Assembly (NCBI RefSeq): GCF_024653915.1
Contig: NZ_JANLGY010000017.1
Span: 1-51,087 of the forward strand
Source of the DNA: Sulfuricaulis sp.
Lineage (GTDB): Bacteria > Pseudomonadota > Gammaproteobacteria > Acidiferrobacterales > Sulfurifustaceae
Direction of reading: 5' to 3'
Length of the DNA stretch: 51,087 nucleotides
The notes below the pieces were generated by a model. That model was given only the letters and a program-made list of their open reading frames with translations, was not told where the DNA came from and did not search any database. The position numbers were made by a program, and so were the translations under genes. Of this stretch, positions 24,062 to 33,081 are shown piece after piece. Every line of letters starts with the position of its first letter. Within the stretch, counting starts at the first letter, position 1.

Positions 24062-24103
24062 GATTTCGCCTTTCAGCAGGCTTCAGGCCGACAAATTATG
24101 AAC

Positions 24104-24124
24104 CCACCGGTTTAATGCCGGTGG
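24104..24124 (-). terminator. terminator-like hairpin after smpB
   Basis: CCACCGG (24104-24110), loop TTTAATG, CCGGTGG (24118-24124), immediately downstream of the smpB stop on the minus strand. The T content after it is modest. Confidence 0.6.
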
Positions 24125-24127
24125 TAT

Positions 24128-24604
24128 TCACTTGCGGGATTTCAACACCCGCTGCATCTCGCGATCGGTTTCACGTTCCTTGATGGACGCACGCTTGTCG
24201 TGCGCCTGCTTGCCCTTGGCGAGGCCGACTTCGAGTTTCGCATTGCCGCGTTTCCAGTAGAGCCGCAGCGGGATGAGCGTATAGCCCTTGCGCTCGGTGG
24301 CGCCGATCAGCTTGTTCAGTTCCTCGCGATGCAGCAGCAGTTTGCGGGCACGCACGGGATTTGCCTTGATGTGAGTAGAAGTAGACGTTAGCGGCGAGAA
24401 ATGGGCGCCGACCAGGAAGGCCTCGCTGTTATCAATGACCACGTAGCCTTCCTTCAGCTGCGCGCGCCCGGCGCGCAGGCTTTTGACCTCCCAACCCTGC
24501 AAGGCCAGCCCGGCTTCGTATTTTTCCTCGATGAAATAGTCATGCCAGGCCTTGCGGTTCTGGGCAATGGCGGGATCACGGGAAGCTTCTTTCTTTTTGT
24601 TCAT
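24128..24604 (-). CDS. smpB: SsrA-binding protein SmpB
   Basis: 158 residues, the usual SmpB length. It binds tmRNA and brings it to stalled ribosomes for trans-translation. Family landmarks are all present: [94 protein letters not shown] and the basic tail QRVLKSRK. The tmRNA gene is at position 1-229, and a truncated second smpB copy lies at 7733-7865 in the same orientation. Confidence 0.97.
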   Translation of the reverse strand: MNKKKEASRDPAIAQNRKAWHDYFIEEKYEAGLALQGWEVKSLRAGRAQLKEGYVVIDNSEAFLVGAHFSPLTSTSTHIKANPVRARKLLLHREELNKLIGATERKGYTLIPLRLYWKRGNAKLEVGLAKGKQAHDKRASIKERETDREMQRVLKSRK

Positions 24605-24818
24605 GGGGCCGTGAAAACGTGATGATAGCCATGATTGTCGCGTGAAATTATCGGAAACACATTCCGATTCGATGCAGGCGTTGGCCTATGCTGTATATAA
24701 GGAATGAGGATCATGGCAAATCACGTGAGGCAGTATGTAGGTGGACGCTGCCCACCGAGTATGCCACATTCTGGCCCGTCCGAGAGGAACAGGGTTCCGC
24801 CCTGGTGACCGAAGCACG

Positions 24819-26237
24819 ATGATCGCAACGCACAAACATCCCGCACGCCGCAATCCTCTGCGTTCCGGCAGAAAAACCATCTACGAGCGCTGGTCCTCGC
24901 CGGGGATTTTTGTGCTGGCCGCGGGCGGGGCGGCCATCGGCTTCAATAACTTCTGGCAGTTCCCCCACCTGGCCGCTCAATACGGTGGCGGCGCATTTTT
25001 GATTGTTTATCTGTTGAGCGTGCTGTTAATTGGGCTGCCATTGCTGATGGCGGAGTTCGCCCTGGGGCGCAGCGGGCGCGCTTCGCCGATCGGTGTTTTC
25101 CGCTTCATGACCCAACGTTCGCGCGCGAATCCCTTGTGGAAGCTGGTGGGATGGATGGGTGTCATCAGCGTGTTTTTGATTCTCTCGTACCTCAGCGTTA
25201 TTGCCGGCTGGGTGATTGCGTACATGCTGCGTGCCGCGTTCGGCATTTTTGTCGGTCTCACCGCGGACGGCATGAATGCCCAGTTCGCGCAGATGGTAAA
25301 AGACCCCGAGAAGCAACTTTTTTGGCACACGCTGTTCATCACCATGACCATGCTGGTGGCCGGTCATGGTGTGCGCCGTGGCCTGGAGGCGGTGGCGCGC
25401 TATGCCGTGCCGCTGTTGCTGGGGATGTTGCTGGCCTTGACGGCTTATGTCGCCACCACGGACGCCTTTGCCCAGGCCGTCACGGTGTTTTTTCTGCCGG
25501 ATTTCAGCAAGCTTACCGGCATGGGCGTGCTCGCCGCCATGAGTCACGCCTTTTTCAGCCTGGGTCTGGGTGCGGGCGCCATGTTGATGTACGGCACGTA
25601 TCTCAGTGCCGAGGCGCGCATCCCGCGACTTTCATTCTATGTGGTGGGCGTGGACACGCTCACCAGCATTGCCATCAGCCTGGTGGTGTTCTCGATATTG
25701 TTAGCCGGCAATGTCGAACTGACTTCCGGACCGAGTCTGGTGTTCCAGGCATTGCCTCTGGCGTTCGATCACATCCCTTACGGCCGGGTGTTGATCGTTG
25801 TATTTTTTGCGCTGCTGGTGCTCGCTGCCTTGACCTCGGCAATTGCGTTGGCCGAACCGGTCATGGTCTGGCTGAGCGAGCAATTCGGTATGAGCCTGCG
25901 TCGATCGGCGATTCTTACCGGCATCAGCGCCTGGATTCTGGGAGTCATCACGATTCTGTCTTTTCACGACTGGGCGTTTTCCTTCAAACTGTTCGGGGTT
26001 GTCAAAAACCTCGGATTTTTTGACGTCATGCAGGTATTGACGGCGCATGTGCTGTTGCCGGTCTCCGGCATTCTCATCGCGCTGTATACCGGTTGGGCGC
26101 TGAAGCCAGACATCATGCGCGAGGCGCTGCATCTGCGTGCGGCCTGGGTTTACTCCACGTGGTTGTGGCTGGTGCGGCTGGTGATTCCGGTTTTGTTGCT
26201 GATCGTCCTGTTCAATCTCCCCGAGTTGTTTGCGTGA
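24819..26237 (+). CDS. NSS-family sodium-dependent transporter
   Basis: 472 residues with about 12 membrane helices. Helix 1 carries the family signature GAAIGFNNFWQFPHLAAQYGG, where unwound residues bind Na+ and substrate in LeuT-type carriers. Further landmarks are GLPLLMAEFALGRSGR and AFFSLGLGAGAMLMYGTYLS. It should take up an amino acid or related compound with Na+. ATG 24819 gives the usual short cytoplasmic N-terminus; an in-frame start 78 bases earlier is less likely. The stop overlaps the GTG start of ratA. Confidence 0.88.
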   Translation: MIATHKHPARRNPLRSGRKTIYERWSSPGIFVLAAGGAAIGFNNFWQFPHLAAQYGGGAFLIVYLLSVLLIGLPLLMAEFALGRSGRASPIGVFRFMTQRSRANPLWKLVGWMGVISVFLILSYLSVIAGWVIAYMLRAAFGIFVGLTADGMNAQFAQMVKDPEKQLFWHTLFITMTMLVAGHGVRRGLEAVARYAVPLLLGMLLALTAYVATTDAFAQAVTVFFLPDFSKLTGMGVLAAMSHAFFSLGLGAGAMLMYGTYLSAEARIPRLSFYVVGVDTLTSIAISLVVFSILLAGNVELTSGPSLVFQALPLAFDHIPYGRVLIVVFFALLVLAALTSAIALAEPVMVWLSEQFGMSLRRSAILTGISAWILGVITILSFHDWAFSFKLFGVVKNLGFFDVMQVLTAHVLLPVSGILIALYTGWALKPDIMREALHLRAAWVYSTWLWLVRLVIPVLLLIVLFNLPELFA

Positions 26238-26674
26238 CCGCGATTCACCGTTCGGCCATCGTTCCCTACAGCGCTCACCAGATGTTTGACCTGGTGTCGG
26301 ATATTCCGTCCTATCCGAAATTCCTGCCGTGGTGCGGTGGGGCGCGCATCGTCACGGCGCAGGGAGATGAGGTGATCGCCGCCATTGATATTGCTTATAG
26401 CGGCGTGCACAAGACATTCTCCACGCGCAATCTGTTGCAGCACGGCAAGATGATGGAAATCCGTTTGCTGGAAGGGCCATTCAGCCATCTGCAGGGCTTC
26501 TGGCAATTCAAGTCACTGGACGAGCAGTCCAGCAAGATATCCCTCGATCTGGACTTCGAAGTGGCAAACAAAATCGTGAGCCTGGCGCTCACGCCGGTGT
26601 TTTCCAATATTGCGAACCAATTGGTGGACCGGTTTCACCAGCGCGCCGTTGAGTTGTACGGACACAAGGCATGA
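26234..26674 (+). CDS. ratA: RatA/PasT-type START-domain protein (Coq10-like)
   Basis: 146 residues starting with GTG at 26234, which overlaps the transporter stop (GTGA). The motifs TAIHRSAIVPYSAHQMFDLV, YPKFLPWCGG and VANKIVSLALTPVF are typical of the RatA/PasT/Coq10 family. E. coli RatA was described as a 70S-ribosome association inhibitor, while homologues bind quinone-like lipids; which applies here is open. The next gene rnfH overlaps by four bases, the standard gammaproteobacterial ratA-ratB pair. Confidence 0.92.
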   Translation: MTAIHRSAIVPYSAHQMFDLVSDIPSYPKFLPWCGGARIVTAQGDEVIAAIDIAYSGVHKTFSTRNLLQHGKMMEIRLLEGPFSHLQGFWQFKSLDEQSSKISLDLDFEVANKIVSLALTPVFSNIANQLVDRFHQRAVELYGHKA

Positions 26675-26997
26675 AACAGGGAGATAACTGGCGCGTCGAG
26701 GTGGCCTATGCCACACCACTGCGTCAGGAGGTGGTCGAGTTACCGGTCGATCCCGGGACCACCATCGAACAGGCCATTCGTGCATCCGGCATGCTCGAAC
26801 GCTTCCCCGAGATCGATTTGTCACAGCACCGCGTGGGAATTTTCGGTGAACTTGCCGATCTGCATGACCCGGTTCACGACGACGATCGTATCGAGATATA
26901 TCGGCCGCTGCTGGCCGATCCGAAGGAAGTCAGAAGGAAACGCGCTAAAGCGGCTGGCGGGCGCAAAAAAACTAATGCTGTCAGGAAGCGGGACTAG
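26671..26997 (+). CDS. rnfH: RnfH-family ubiquitin-like protein (RatB, UPF0125)
   Basis: 108 residues of beta-grasp fold. The conserved parts are RVEVAYATPLRQEVVELPV, AIRASGMLERFPEIDL, RVGIFGE and DDRIEIYRPLLADPKEVRRK, followed by a basic tail. It is paired with ratA by an ATGA overlap and ends four bases into the convergent bamE gene. The family function is not established. Confidence 0.92.
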   Translation: MKQGDNWRVEVAYATPLRQEVVELPVDPGTTIEQAIRASGMLERFPEIDLSQHRVGIFGELADLHDPVHDDDRIEIYRPLLADPKEVRRKRAKAAGGRKKTNAVRKRD

Positions 26998-27329
26998 CTT
27001 TGGGGTGACTGGGTTTCGCTTTTGCCCGGTTTATCGTTCTGTACCGACACCAGTGTATCGTTCTTGAAAATTACCGTCAGTCGCTGCGACTCGCCGGTGT
27101 TTTTATTGCTGGGCCGGAGATAATAGTAATAATCCCAGCGGTCGAGATGGAAGGCGTCGGTGATCAGCGGCGTTCCCAGCACGAAGCGGACCTGGCTGCG
27201 CGTCATGCCGGGCTTGAGTTTGTCGATCATTTCCTGCGTGACGACGTTGCCCTGCTGAACCTCGACCTTGTAAACCGAACAGCTGGACACAAGCAGGGCA
27301 AGGCAGGCTGACAGGAGCAAATAACGCAT
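26994..27329 (-). CDS. bamE: outer-membrane assembly lipoprotein BamE (SmpA/OmlA)
   Basis: 111-residue lipoprotein with lipobox VSSC (Cys at about 17). The BamE core has VTQEMIDKLKPGMTRSQVRF, VLGTPLITDAFHLDRWDYYY and LTVIFKNDTL. It is a subunit of the BAM complex that inserts beta-barrel proteins such as the FadL-type porins in this window. It is divergent from fur, as is common in gammaproteobacteria. Confidence 0.95.
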   Translation of the reverse strand: MRYLLLSACLALLVSSCSVYKVEVQQGNVVTQEMIDKLKPGMTRSQVRFVLGTPLITDAFHLDRWDYYYYLRPSNKNTGESQRLTVIFKNDTLVSVQNDKPGKSETQSPQS

Positions 27330-27438
27330 AGTTTTGGAAATCGGTAGCAGGCTGAATTAGACTGTAGAGATAATAACCCGAAGGCTTTTCCGGGTATACC
27401 CTGTACGCTTACTTTCGAAGGTTGGGTAAACACCACGC

Positions 27439-27885
27439 ATGAGAAACGTTAATGCAGGCGGAACCGATCTCAAGAAGGCCGGACTCAAGGCGACATTGCC
27501 GCGCCTGAAGATCCTCGGTATTTTGGAGGCGGCCGGGCATCCGCACATGACCGCGGAGGAGGTATACAAGGAACTCTTGGGCATGGGCGAGGAAGTGGGG
27601 CTGGCGACGGTGTATCGCGTGCTGACCCAGTTCGAGGCCGCGGGATTGGTGATCCGGCACAATTTTGAGGGCGGGCGTTCTGTTTTTGAAATCAACCAGG
27701 GCAGTCACCATGACCACATGGTGTGCCTCGAGTGCGGCAAGGTGTTCGAGTTTTTCGACACCGCCATCGAGGAGCGCCAGCGCAAGATCGCCGGGAAGGC
27801 TGGATTTCATATCGACGATCATTCGTTGTATCTTTACGGTGTTTGCGAGGGCATGAAAAAGCACGGGAAGTGTTCGAAGAAATAA
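27439..27885 (+). CDS. fur: ferric uptake regulator Fur
   Basis: 148 residues. The N-terminal winged helix (LKATLPRLKILGILEAAG, GLATVYRVLTQFEAAGLV) is followed by the metal-binding dimer domain with GSHHDHMVCLECGKVFEF and HSLYLYGVC. Two further Cys lie towards the C-terminus (GVCEG...KCSKK). With Fe2+ it represses iron-uptake genes. It is divergent from bamE, and the 109-base space between them holds both promoters. Confidence 0.96.
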   Translation: MRNVNAGGTDLKKAGLKATLPRLKILGILEAAGHPHMTAEEVYKELLGMGEEVGLATVYRVLTQFEAAGLVIRHNFEGGRSVFEINQGSHHDHMVCLECGKVFEFFDTAIEERQRKIAGKAGFHIDDHSLYLYGVCEGMKKHGKCSKK

Positions 27886-27906
27886 TTTCCGGATCTCGAT
27901 CAAACG

Positions 27907-28527
27907 ATGAATAGTCCCCGCCAGAAATCAACGGCGCCATCCTCTGCCAAAGGTCCCGGTACCGTCGCTCCATCGCACGGCTTGGAAAAAATACGCATCC
28001 GGGAAATCAGCTGGATGGACTGGAGAAAGCTAGCGGCGTTGTTCCAGGGAATCTTTCCGGAACTTACGACCAAGGAGATTTCGCACTACATACGCCATTA
28101 CGAAGATACGATTGCCGTGGCCGAAGCCAGCGAGGGAATTGTTGGCTTCTATCAGTTTACTCCCAGGATCGGCGAGAGAACGGCCTGGTTAAATTATCTT
28201 GGCGTGCTTCCATCGCATCATCATGGCGGAGTCGGGTCTCAGTTGCTTCGCGATTTTGAAATGCGGGCGGCGCAGATGGGATTCCGTCAGGCAGAATTCG
28301 ACGTTTTACAGCAGAACCAGAGGGCCATCCGGTTTTACGAGAAGCACGGTTATGCCCGTTCGCATCCGGTGGATAACAAGTTTCGTTACCGAAAGACGCT
28401 GACTGTAAATGTCCATGCTGCCGGCGATCCCCAGCCGGCACGAACAAGACCTTATCTGGCACGGGTAGGTCGGCGCGTTTTGTATCTGATGCTGGTCGGC
28501 CTGTCGCTATTGTTTGCCAATCATTAA
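27907..28527 (+). CDS. GNAT N-acetyltransferase with C-terminal membrane helix
   Basis: 206 residues. A disordered N-terminal 25 residues precede a GNAT domain with acetyl-CoA loop LGVLPSHHHGGVGSQLL and the C-terminal QNQRAIRFYEKHGY motif. A basic linker and one hydrophobic helix (VLYLMLVGLSLLFANH) anchor it to the membrane. It starts 21 bases after fur, so it may be co-transcribed and iron-responsive. The substrate is unknown. Confidence 0.8.
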   Translation: MNSPRQKSTAPSSAKGPGTVAPSHGLEKIRIREISWMDWRKLAALFQGIFPELTTKEISHYIRHYEDTIAVAEASEGIVGFYQFTPRIGERTAWLNYLGVLPSHHHGGVGSQLLRDFEMRAAQMGFRQAEFDVLQQNQRAIRFYEKHGYARSHPVDNKFRYRKTLTVNVHAAGDPQPARTRPYLARVGRRVLYLMLVGLSLLFANH

Positions 28528-28623
28528 ACGATGTGACTCGCTACTACGACATGCGTGTTTGGTCTGTCGGCGGTTTGCAGGGCCAGCGCAATCTGGCTGT
28601 GAATCCTTGTTCTCTTCCTCGGG

Positions 28624-29082
28624 TTACTTCAGTTCCAGCAATACCGCGGTTTCATCGCAGTTATTGTATTTGTAGCATTTGACGCATATGCCCCAGACCT
28701 TTTCCGGCAGCGTGTCCATGGCCACGGTATTGAATCCTAGTTTGTGAAAAAATGGTGCAACGTAGGTCAGCGCCATCAGGCGCTTCAAGCCGATAACACG
28801 CGCTTCTTCGATGATGCGCTGCACCAGCATTTTCCCGAATCCCTGTCCTTTCCATGCATCGTCCACCACCAGGCTTCTGACCTCGCCGAGGCTTTCGGTG
28901 AATATTTCGAGTGCGCCGCAGCCGCCGACCTGGCCATTCACCTCGACCACGAAAAAATCGCGCAAATGGCGGTATAGCTCATTCATGGTGCGCGGCAGGA
29001 GATTGCCTTGCGCGGCATAAATTTCGAGCAGGTGATGAATATAGGGCACGTCGCCGATCGCGGCCGGGCGAATCGTCGACAC
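28624..29082 (-). CDS. ArgA-like short GNAT N-acetyltransferase
   Basis: About 152 residues. The domain has VRSLVVDDAWKGQGFGKMLV (acetyl-CoA loop), MALTYVAPFFHKLGFN and a C-terminal ICVKCYKYNNCDETAVLLEL. Cys-bearing ends of this kind occur in short N-acetylglutamate-synthase-like proteins. It lies directly downstream of recN on the minus strand. The start is uncertain: GTG 29082 gives the expected N-terminus STIRPAAIGDV, while GTG 29118 would overlap recN. Neither has a clear ribosome-binding site. A role in arginine synthesis is possible but not shown. Confidence 0.78.
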   Translation of the reverse strand: MSTIRPAAIGDVPYIHHLLEIYAAQGNLLPRTMNELYRHLRDFFVVEVNGQVGGCGALEIFTESLGEVRSLVVDDAWKGQGFGKMLVQRIIEEARVIGLKRLMALTYVAPFFHKLGFNTVAMDTLPEKVWGICVKCYKYNNCDETAVLLELK

Positions 29083-29104
29083 GGCGCTCAGGGTGGGGTT
29101 GAGG

Positions 29105-30778
29105 TCAGGCTGAGGCACGGGTGAGCATGTCCTTCGCGTGAGCCAGGGTCTGTTTGCTGATTTCCACGCCGCCAAGCATACGCGCGATTTCCATCGTGCG
29201 CTCGCGCTCGACCAGCGGCACGGCCTCGGCTACCGTGACTTTGCCTTCGGTCAGTTTGCGCACCTGCACATGTTGCGTGCCCTGGGCGGCGACTTGGGCC
29301 AGATGGGTGATGCACAGTACCTGACGCGACTCGCCGAGGGCACGCAGTTTCCGGCCCACCACTTCGGCCACACTCCCGCCGATGCCGACGTCGACTTCGT
29401 CGAATATCAGTGTGGGGATGCGCCCCGTGCCCGCGAGCACCACTTGCAGCGCCAGGCTGATGCGTGAGAGTTCGCCACCTGATGCCACTTTGACCAGCGG
29501 CCGCGCCGGCTGGCCCGGATTGGCGCTGACCTGAAATTCCACACGCTCCAGACCGTAGGCGCCGGCTTCGTCTTCCGCCAGTGCTGTCAGGGTGATTTCG
29601 AAACTTCCCCCGGGCATGCCGAGTTCCTGCATTTCGCCGGTGACCACCTTGGCGAGTTTTTTCCCCGCGGTTTGGCGCGCGCGCGAAATATCTTTCGCTG
29701 TTTTGAAATAGACCATACGTGCTTTTTCGAGATCCTGCCCCAGCCGTTCCAGGCTGGTGTCGAGGTTTTCGATTTCACTCAGCTCAGCGCGTAAGCGTGT
29801 GTGTACCGAGGGCAGTTGCTCTGGTTTTACTTTATGTTTGCGCGCGAGATCATGCACGGTGGACAGTCGCCGTTCGACGACTTGCATTCGTGCGGGGTCG
29901 AGCTCGAGGCTGTCGAGGTAATGGTTCAGGCGCCCACCCGCCTCGTCGACCTGGATTACCGCCTCATTGAGCAGGGTGGCGATCCCGCCAAGCTTAGCGT
30001 CGTACTTGACGAGCGATTCCAGCCGGGTGACGGCGCGCGCCAGCTGTTGCGATAAGGCGGCTTCCTCGTCTTCCTGTATGGCCTGCGCCAGGGATTGCAC
30101 ACCCTCGATGAGTTCGGCGCCATTGGCCAGACGCGCATGTTCTTCTTCAAGGACGGGAACCTCTTCCGCCGTCAGTCCCAGGGCGTCCAATTCACGCACC
30201 TGATAACTCAGCAGTTCGACACGCGCATCACGATCCGCCGTTTGTTGTTTCAGGGTCGTCAAGCGTTCGCGCAATGATTCCATCTCCCGGAACTGACCGG
30301 CGAGGGCGCGCACGGTGTCTTCCAGCCCGGCGTAGTCATCGAGGATCTGGCGCTGGGCATCGCGTCGCAGCAGAGACTGGTGCTCGTGCTGGCCATGGAT
30401 ATCCACGAGATGCTCGCCCAGCTCGCGCAACATTTGTATTGGCACCGGACGGCCGTTGATGAATCCGCGTGAGGGTTTGTCGGCCTCGATCAGGCGCCGC
30501 AGCACACATTCCCGGTCGCCGAACAGGTCGTTTTCTTTGAGCCACTTCGCGGCATCGTGCGTGGGTTTCAGTGCGAAACTGGCCGAGACTTCGGCGCGCG
30601 CGCAACCGTGGCGGATCACCTCGCTGTCGGCGCGTTCGCCCAGGACCAGCGCCAGGGCATCGATGAGAATGGATTTACCCGCGCCGGTCTCGCCGGTCAG
30701 CACCGTGAAGCCCGATTCATACGTAAGACTCAACTCGCGCACGATGGCAAAATCGCGGACGTAAAGCTGCGTCAGCAT
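29105..30778 (-). CDS. recN: DNA repair protein RecN
   Basis: 557 residues, close to E. coli RecN (553). It is an SMC-like ATPase in double-strand break repair: Walker A GETGAGKSIL near the start, a long coiled-coil centre, signature ASGGELSRISLALQ and Walker B PTLIFDEVDVGIGG. ATG 30778 overlaps the nadK stop (TGATG). An in-frame ATG six codons upstream lies inside nadK and is less likely. The order nadK-recN divergent from hrcA is a conserved gammaproteobacterial arrangement. Confidence 0.96.
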   Translation of the reverse strand: MLTQLYVRDFAIVRELSLTYESGFTVLTGETGAGKSILIDALALVLGERADSEVIRHGCARAEVSASFALKPTHDAAKWLKENDLFGDRECVLRRLIEADKPSRGFINGRPVPIQMLRELGEHLVDIHGQHEHQSLLRRDAQRQILDDYAGLEDTVRALAGQFREMESLRERLTTLKQQTADRDARVELLSYQVRELDALGLTAEEVPVLEEEHARLANGAELIEGVQSLAQAIQEDEEAALSQQLARAVTRLESLVKYDAKLGGIATLLNEAVIQVDEAGGRLNHYLDSLELDPARMQVVERRLSTVHDLARKHKVKPEQLPSVHTRLRAELSEIENLDTSLERLGQDLEKARMVYFKTAKDISRARQTAGKKLAKVVTGEMQELGMPGGSFEITLTALAEDEAGAYGLERVEFQVSANPGQPARPLVKVASGGELSRISLALQVVLAGTGRIPTLIFDEVDVGIGGSVAEVVGRKLRALGESRQVLCITHLAQVAAQGTQHVQVRKLTEGKVTVAEAVPLVERERTMEIARMLGGVEISKQTLAHAKDMLTRASA

Positions 30779-31656
30779 CAGAGTTTCCGCCCCCAATGCA
30801 GTTTGATGCGCATCACTTCAAAGTGGCTGCGGCCCGAGGGGTGTATCAGCTCGACCTCGTTTTCGGCGCGACGCACGTACACGCGGTCGCCGTCCTCGAG
30901 CGTAAAGGTCGATTGACCGTCGAAAGTGGCGTGTGCATGTTGATCGCCGATGCGCGAGACCAGAATTTCCGCAATGCTGTCACTGGAAACCACAATCGGA
31001 CGGTTCGACAGCGTGTGCGGGCAAATGGGCACGATGGCGATGGCGTCTAGCGTGGGATGCAGGATCGGCCCGCCGGACGAAAGTGCATAAGCCGTAGAAC
31101 CGGTCGGGCTCGCAACGATGATGCCGTCGCCACGGATGCTGTGAACGAATTCGCCATCAAGATAGGTCTCGAATTCGATCATGCGCGCGAGTTCGCCTTT
31201 GCTTACTATTACGTCGTTGAACGCGCTGGCGCTGTGTACGATACGTCCCTTGCGCATGACTTCCGCGTGCAACAACAGCCGCTTTTCGGTCTGATAATCG
31301 CCGTCGAGAATTTTTCCAATCTCGGTGGTCATGTGCTCGGCCTGGATGTCGGCAAGGAAACCGAGACGGCCGAGATTGACCCCGATGATGGGGACATGGT
31401 GCGGGGCCAGTTCGCGCGCCACGTTGAGCAGGGTTCCATCGCCGCCGACGACAACAGCGAGGTTGATTTCGCTCCCGATAGTGGTGCGTGGCCGCGACGG
31501 TGACTTGGACCCCTTAAAATGCTCGGCCGTGGCTTGGTCCAGCAGAATCTTGAGTTTGCGTCCCAGCAGAAATTCTTCGAGCCGGCGCAAATGCTCGATC
31601 ACGGTCTGGTCTTGGTACTTGCCAAACAGGCCGACGGTTTTGATTTTTTTGTCCAT
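30778..31656 (-). CDS. nadK: NAD kinase
   Basis: 292 residues. It phosphorylates NAD+ to NADP+. Diagnostic motifs are VVVGGDGTLLNVAREL, GVNLGRLGFLADI, the NE/D segment AFNDVIVSKGE, RGDGIIVASPTGSTAYALSSGGP and a C-terminal SRIGDQHAHATFDGQ. It is the first gene of the minus-strand pair with recN and divergent from the chaperone operon. Confidence 0.97.
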   Translation of the reverse strand: MDKKIKTVGLFGKYQDQTVIEHLRRLEEFLLGRKLKILLDQATAEHFKGSKSPSRPRTTIGSEINLAVVVGGDGTLLNVARELAPHHVPIIGVNLGRLGFLADIQAEHMTTEIGKILDGDYQTEKRLLLHAEVMRKGRIVHSASAFNDVIVSKGELARMIEFETYLDGEFVHSIRGDGIIVASPTGSTAYALSSGGPILHPTLDAIAIVPICPHTLSNRPIVVSSDSIAEILVSRIGDQHAHATFDGQSTFTLEDGDRVYVRRAENEVELIHPSGRSHFEVMRIKLHWGRKL

Positions 31657-31922
31657 GCGTCATTCTTCCGAGGTTGAATCATAAACCTAACACGCACCCA
31701 ACTCCGGACCAATGCGCCTTTTATTTGGCTGTCGCGACAAGTGACGTCTCGGCAGGTGGGCGTGCCTTATCGCCAAGGGCGCCAGCCATAAACAAAAGCT
31801 CAGACGGGAATGGCTGGATTAAGCAAATGGACCGGATTGATATCGAACGCTTTGCGATTCTGTGTACCTCGAAAAATCCTTTCCAATCTTGATATTGCCA
31901 ATGACCCTGTGGGGCTATGGGC

Positions 31923-31951
31923 TTGGCACTCAACCTTTGAGAGTGCTAAAG
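31923..31951 (+). promoter_or_regulatory. CIRCE operator overlapping the hrcA promoter
   Basis: TTGGCACTC, nine bases, GAGTGCTAA (31923-31949) is the HrcA-binding inverted repeat CIRCE with one changed base. The same bases form a good promoter: -35 TTGGCA (31923-31928), 17-base spacer, -10 TAAAGT (31946-31951). HrcA binding would therefore block polymerase directly and autoregulate the whole hrcA-grpE-dnaK-dnaJ operon. The remaining upstream 31657-31922 shows no gene. Confidence 0.93.
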
Positions 31952-31976
31952 TCGGCAACATTATAGAGGTTTGCCC

Positions 31977-33041
31977 ATGACTCTCGACGCGCGCGCCGAA
32001 ATATTGCTCAAGACCCTGATTGAACGGTACATCGCCGAGGGCCAACCTGTGGGTTCGCGCACCCTGGCGCGCCAGGCCGGACTGGATTTGTCATCGGCCA
32101 CCGTGCGCAATGTCATGGCCGATCTCGAGGATATGGGTCTGGTGAGTTCCCCGCATACCTCGGCCGGGCGTGTGCCGACGGAACGCGGTTATCGCGTGTT
32201 TGTGGATACCCTGCTGAAGGTCAAACCCCTGAACCTGAACGAGCTGCACAAACTCGAGTATGAACTCCACGCGGACCACGACCCGCAGCATCTAATCGAG
32301 AACGCATCACACATGTTGTCCGAGGTCTGCAAGCTCGCGGGCATCGTCATGATGCCGCGGCGTGAGCAGCAGCTGGCCTTCCGCCACATCGATTTCGTGA
32401 GTCTTTCAGGGCAGCGAGTGTTGGTGATTCTGGTGACGCAGGACGGCCATGTGCTTAACCGGATCATCCAGGCGGATCGTGAATATTCCCCCGCTGAACT
32501 GGTACAGTCCGCCAATTATTTCAACGAAACCTATTCCGGTGTTTCCATGGGCGACGTGAAGCGCGCTCTGCTCAAGGAAATACAGCAAGTCAGCGATGAC
32601 ATGCAGCGGAGCATGCAAATGGCGGTGAACATGGCGCGCGAAGCCCTGAGCGGCGAGGAAGAGCCCGAAGAGCTGGTAGTCAGCGGTGAATCCAATCTCA
32701 TGGACTTTCCCGAGCTGGGAGACGCGCGCAAGCTGCGTAAATTGTTCGACGCCTTCAACGCCAAGCGCGATCTCTTGCATCTGCTGGATCAAAGCATGCG
32801 TGCCGGGGGCGTGAAAATATTCATCGGTCAGGAATCGGGGTACGAGGTGCTGGCCGATTGCAGCGTGGTCACGGCGCCCTACAGCGCGGATGGTCGTGTA
32901 GTCGGGACGCTGGGGGTGATCGGCCCCACGCGCATGGCCTATGAGCAGGTGATTTCGATCGTCGATTTCACTGCACGGCTTTTGGGCAGCGCCCTGAGCA
33001 GCAACGAGCGCGCTGGCCGGCTTGATTCCTCCAGTCGTTAG
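31977..33041 (+). CDS. hrcA: heat-inducible transcription repressor HrcA
   Basis: 354 residues. The N-terminal winged helix (EILLKTLIERYIAEGQPVGS, LDLSSATVRNVMADLEDMGL) recognises CIRCE. The middle and C-terminal GAF-like parts follow (FIGQESGYEVLADCSVVTAP, GTLGVIGPTRMAYEQVISIV). ATG 31977 has AGAGG seven bases before it; TTG 31971 is too close. It is the first gene of the chaperone operon, repressing it until misfolded proteins titrate the GroE system. Confidence 0.96.
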   Translation: MTLDARAEILLKTLIERYIAEGQPVGSRTLARQAGLDLSSATVRNVMADLEDMGLVSSPHTSAGRVPTERGYRVFVDTLLKVKPLNLNELHKLEYELHADHDPQHLIENASHMLSEVCKLAGIVMMPRREQQLAFRHIDFVSLSGQRVLVILVTQDGHVLNRIIQADREYSPAELVQSANYFNETYSGVSMGDVKRALLKEIQQVSDDMQRSMQMAVNMAREALSGEEEPEELVVSGESNLMDFPELGDARKLRKLFDAFNAKRDLLHLLDQSMRAGGVKIFIGQESGYEVLADCSVVTAPYSADGRVVGTLGVIGPTRMAYEQVISIVDFTARLLGSALSSNERAGRLDSSSR

Positions 33042-33081
33042 CCCCATTTACCATGAGTCTATTCAGCGTGGAGGTATTGTA

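Noticed and set aside
26093-26674. Longer version of ratA starting inside the transporter gene
   Set aside because: The first 47 codons are out-of-frame transporter sequence; the GTG at 26234 gives the family N-terminus and a coupled GTGA overlap.
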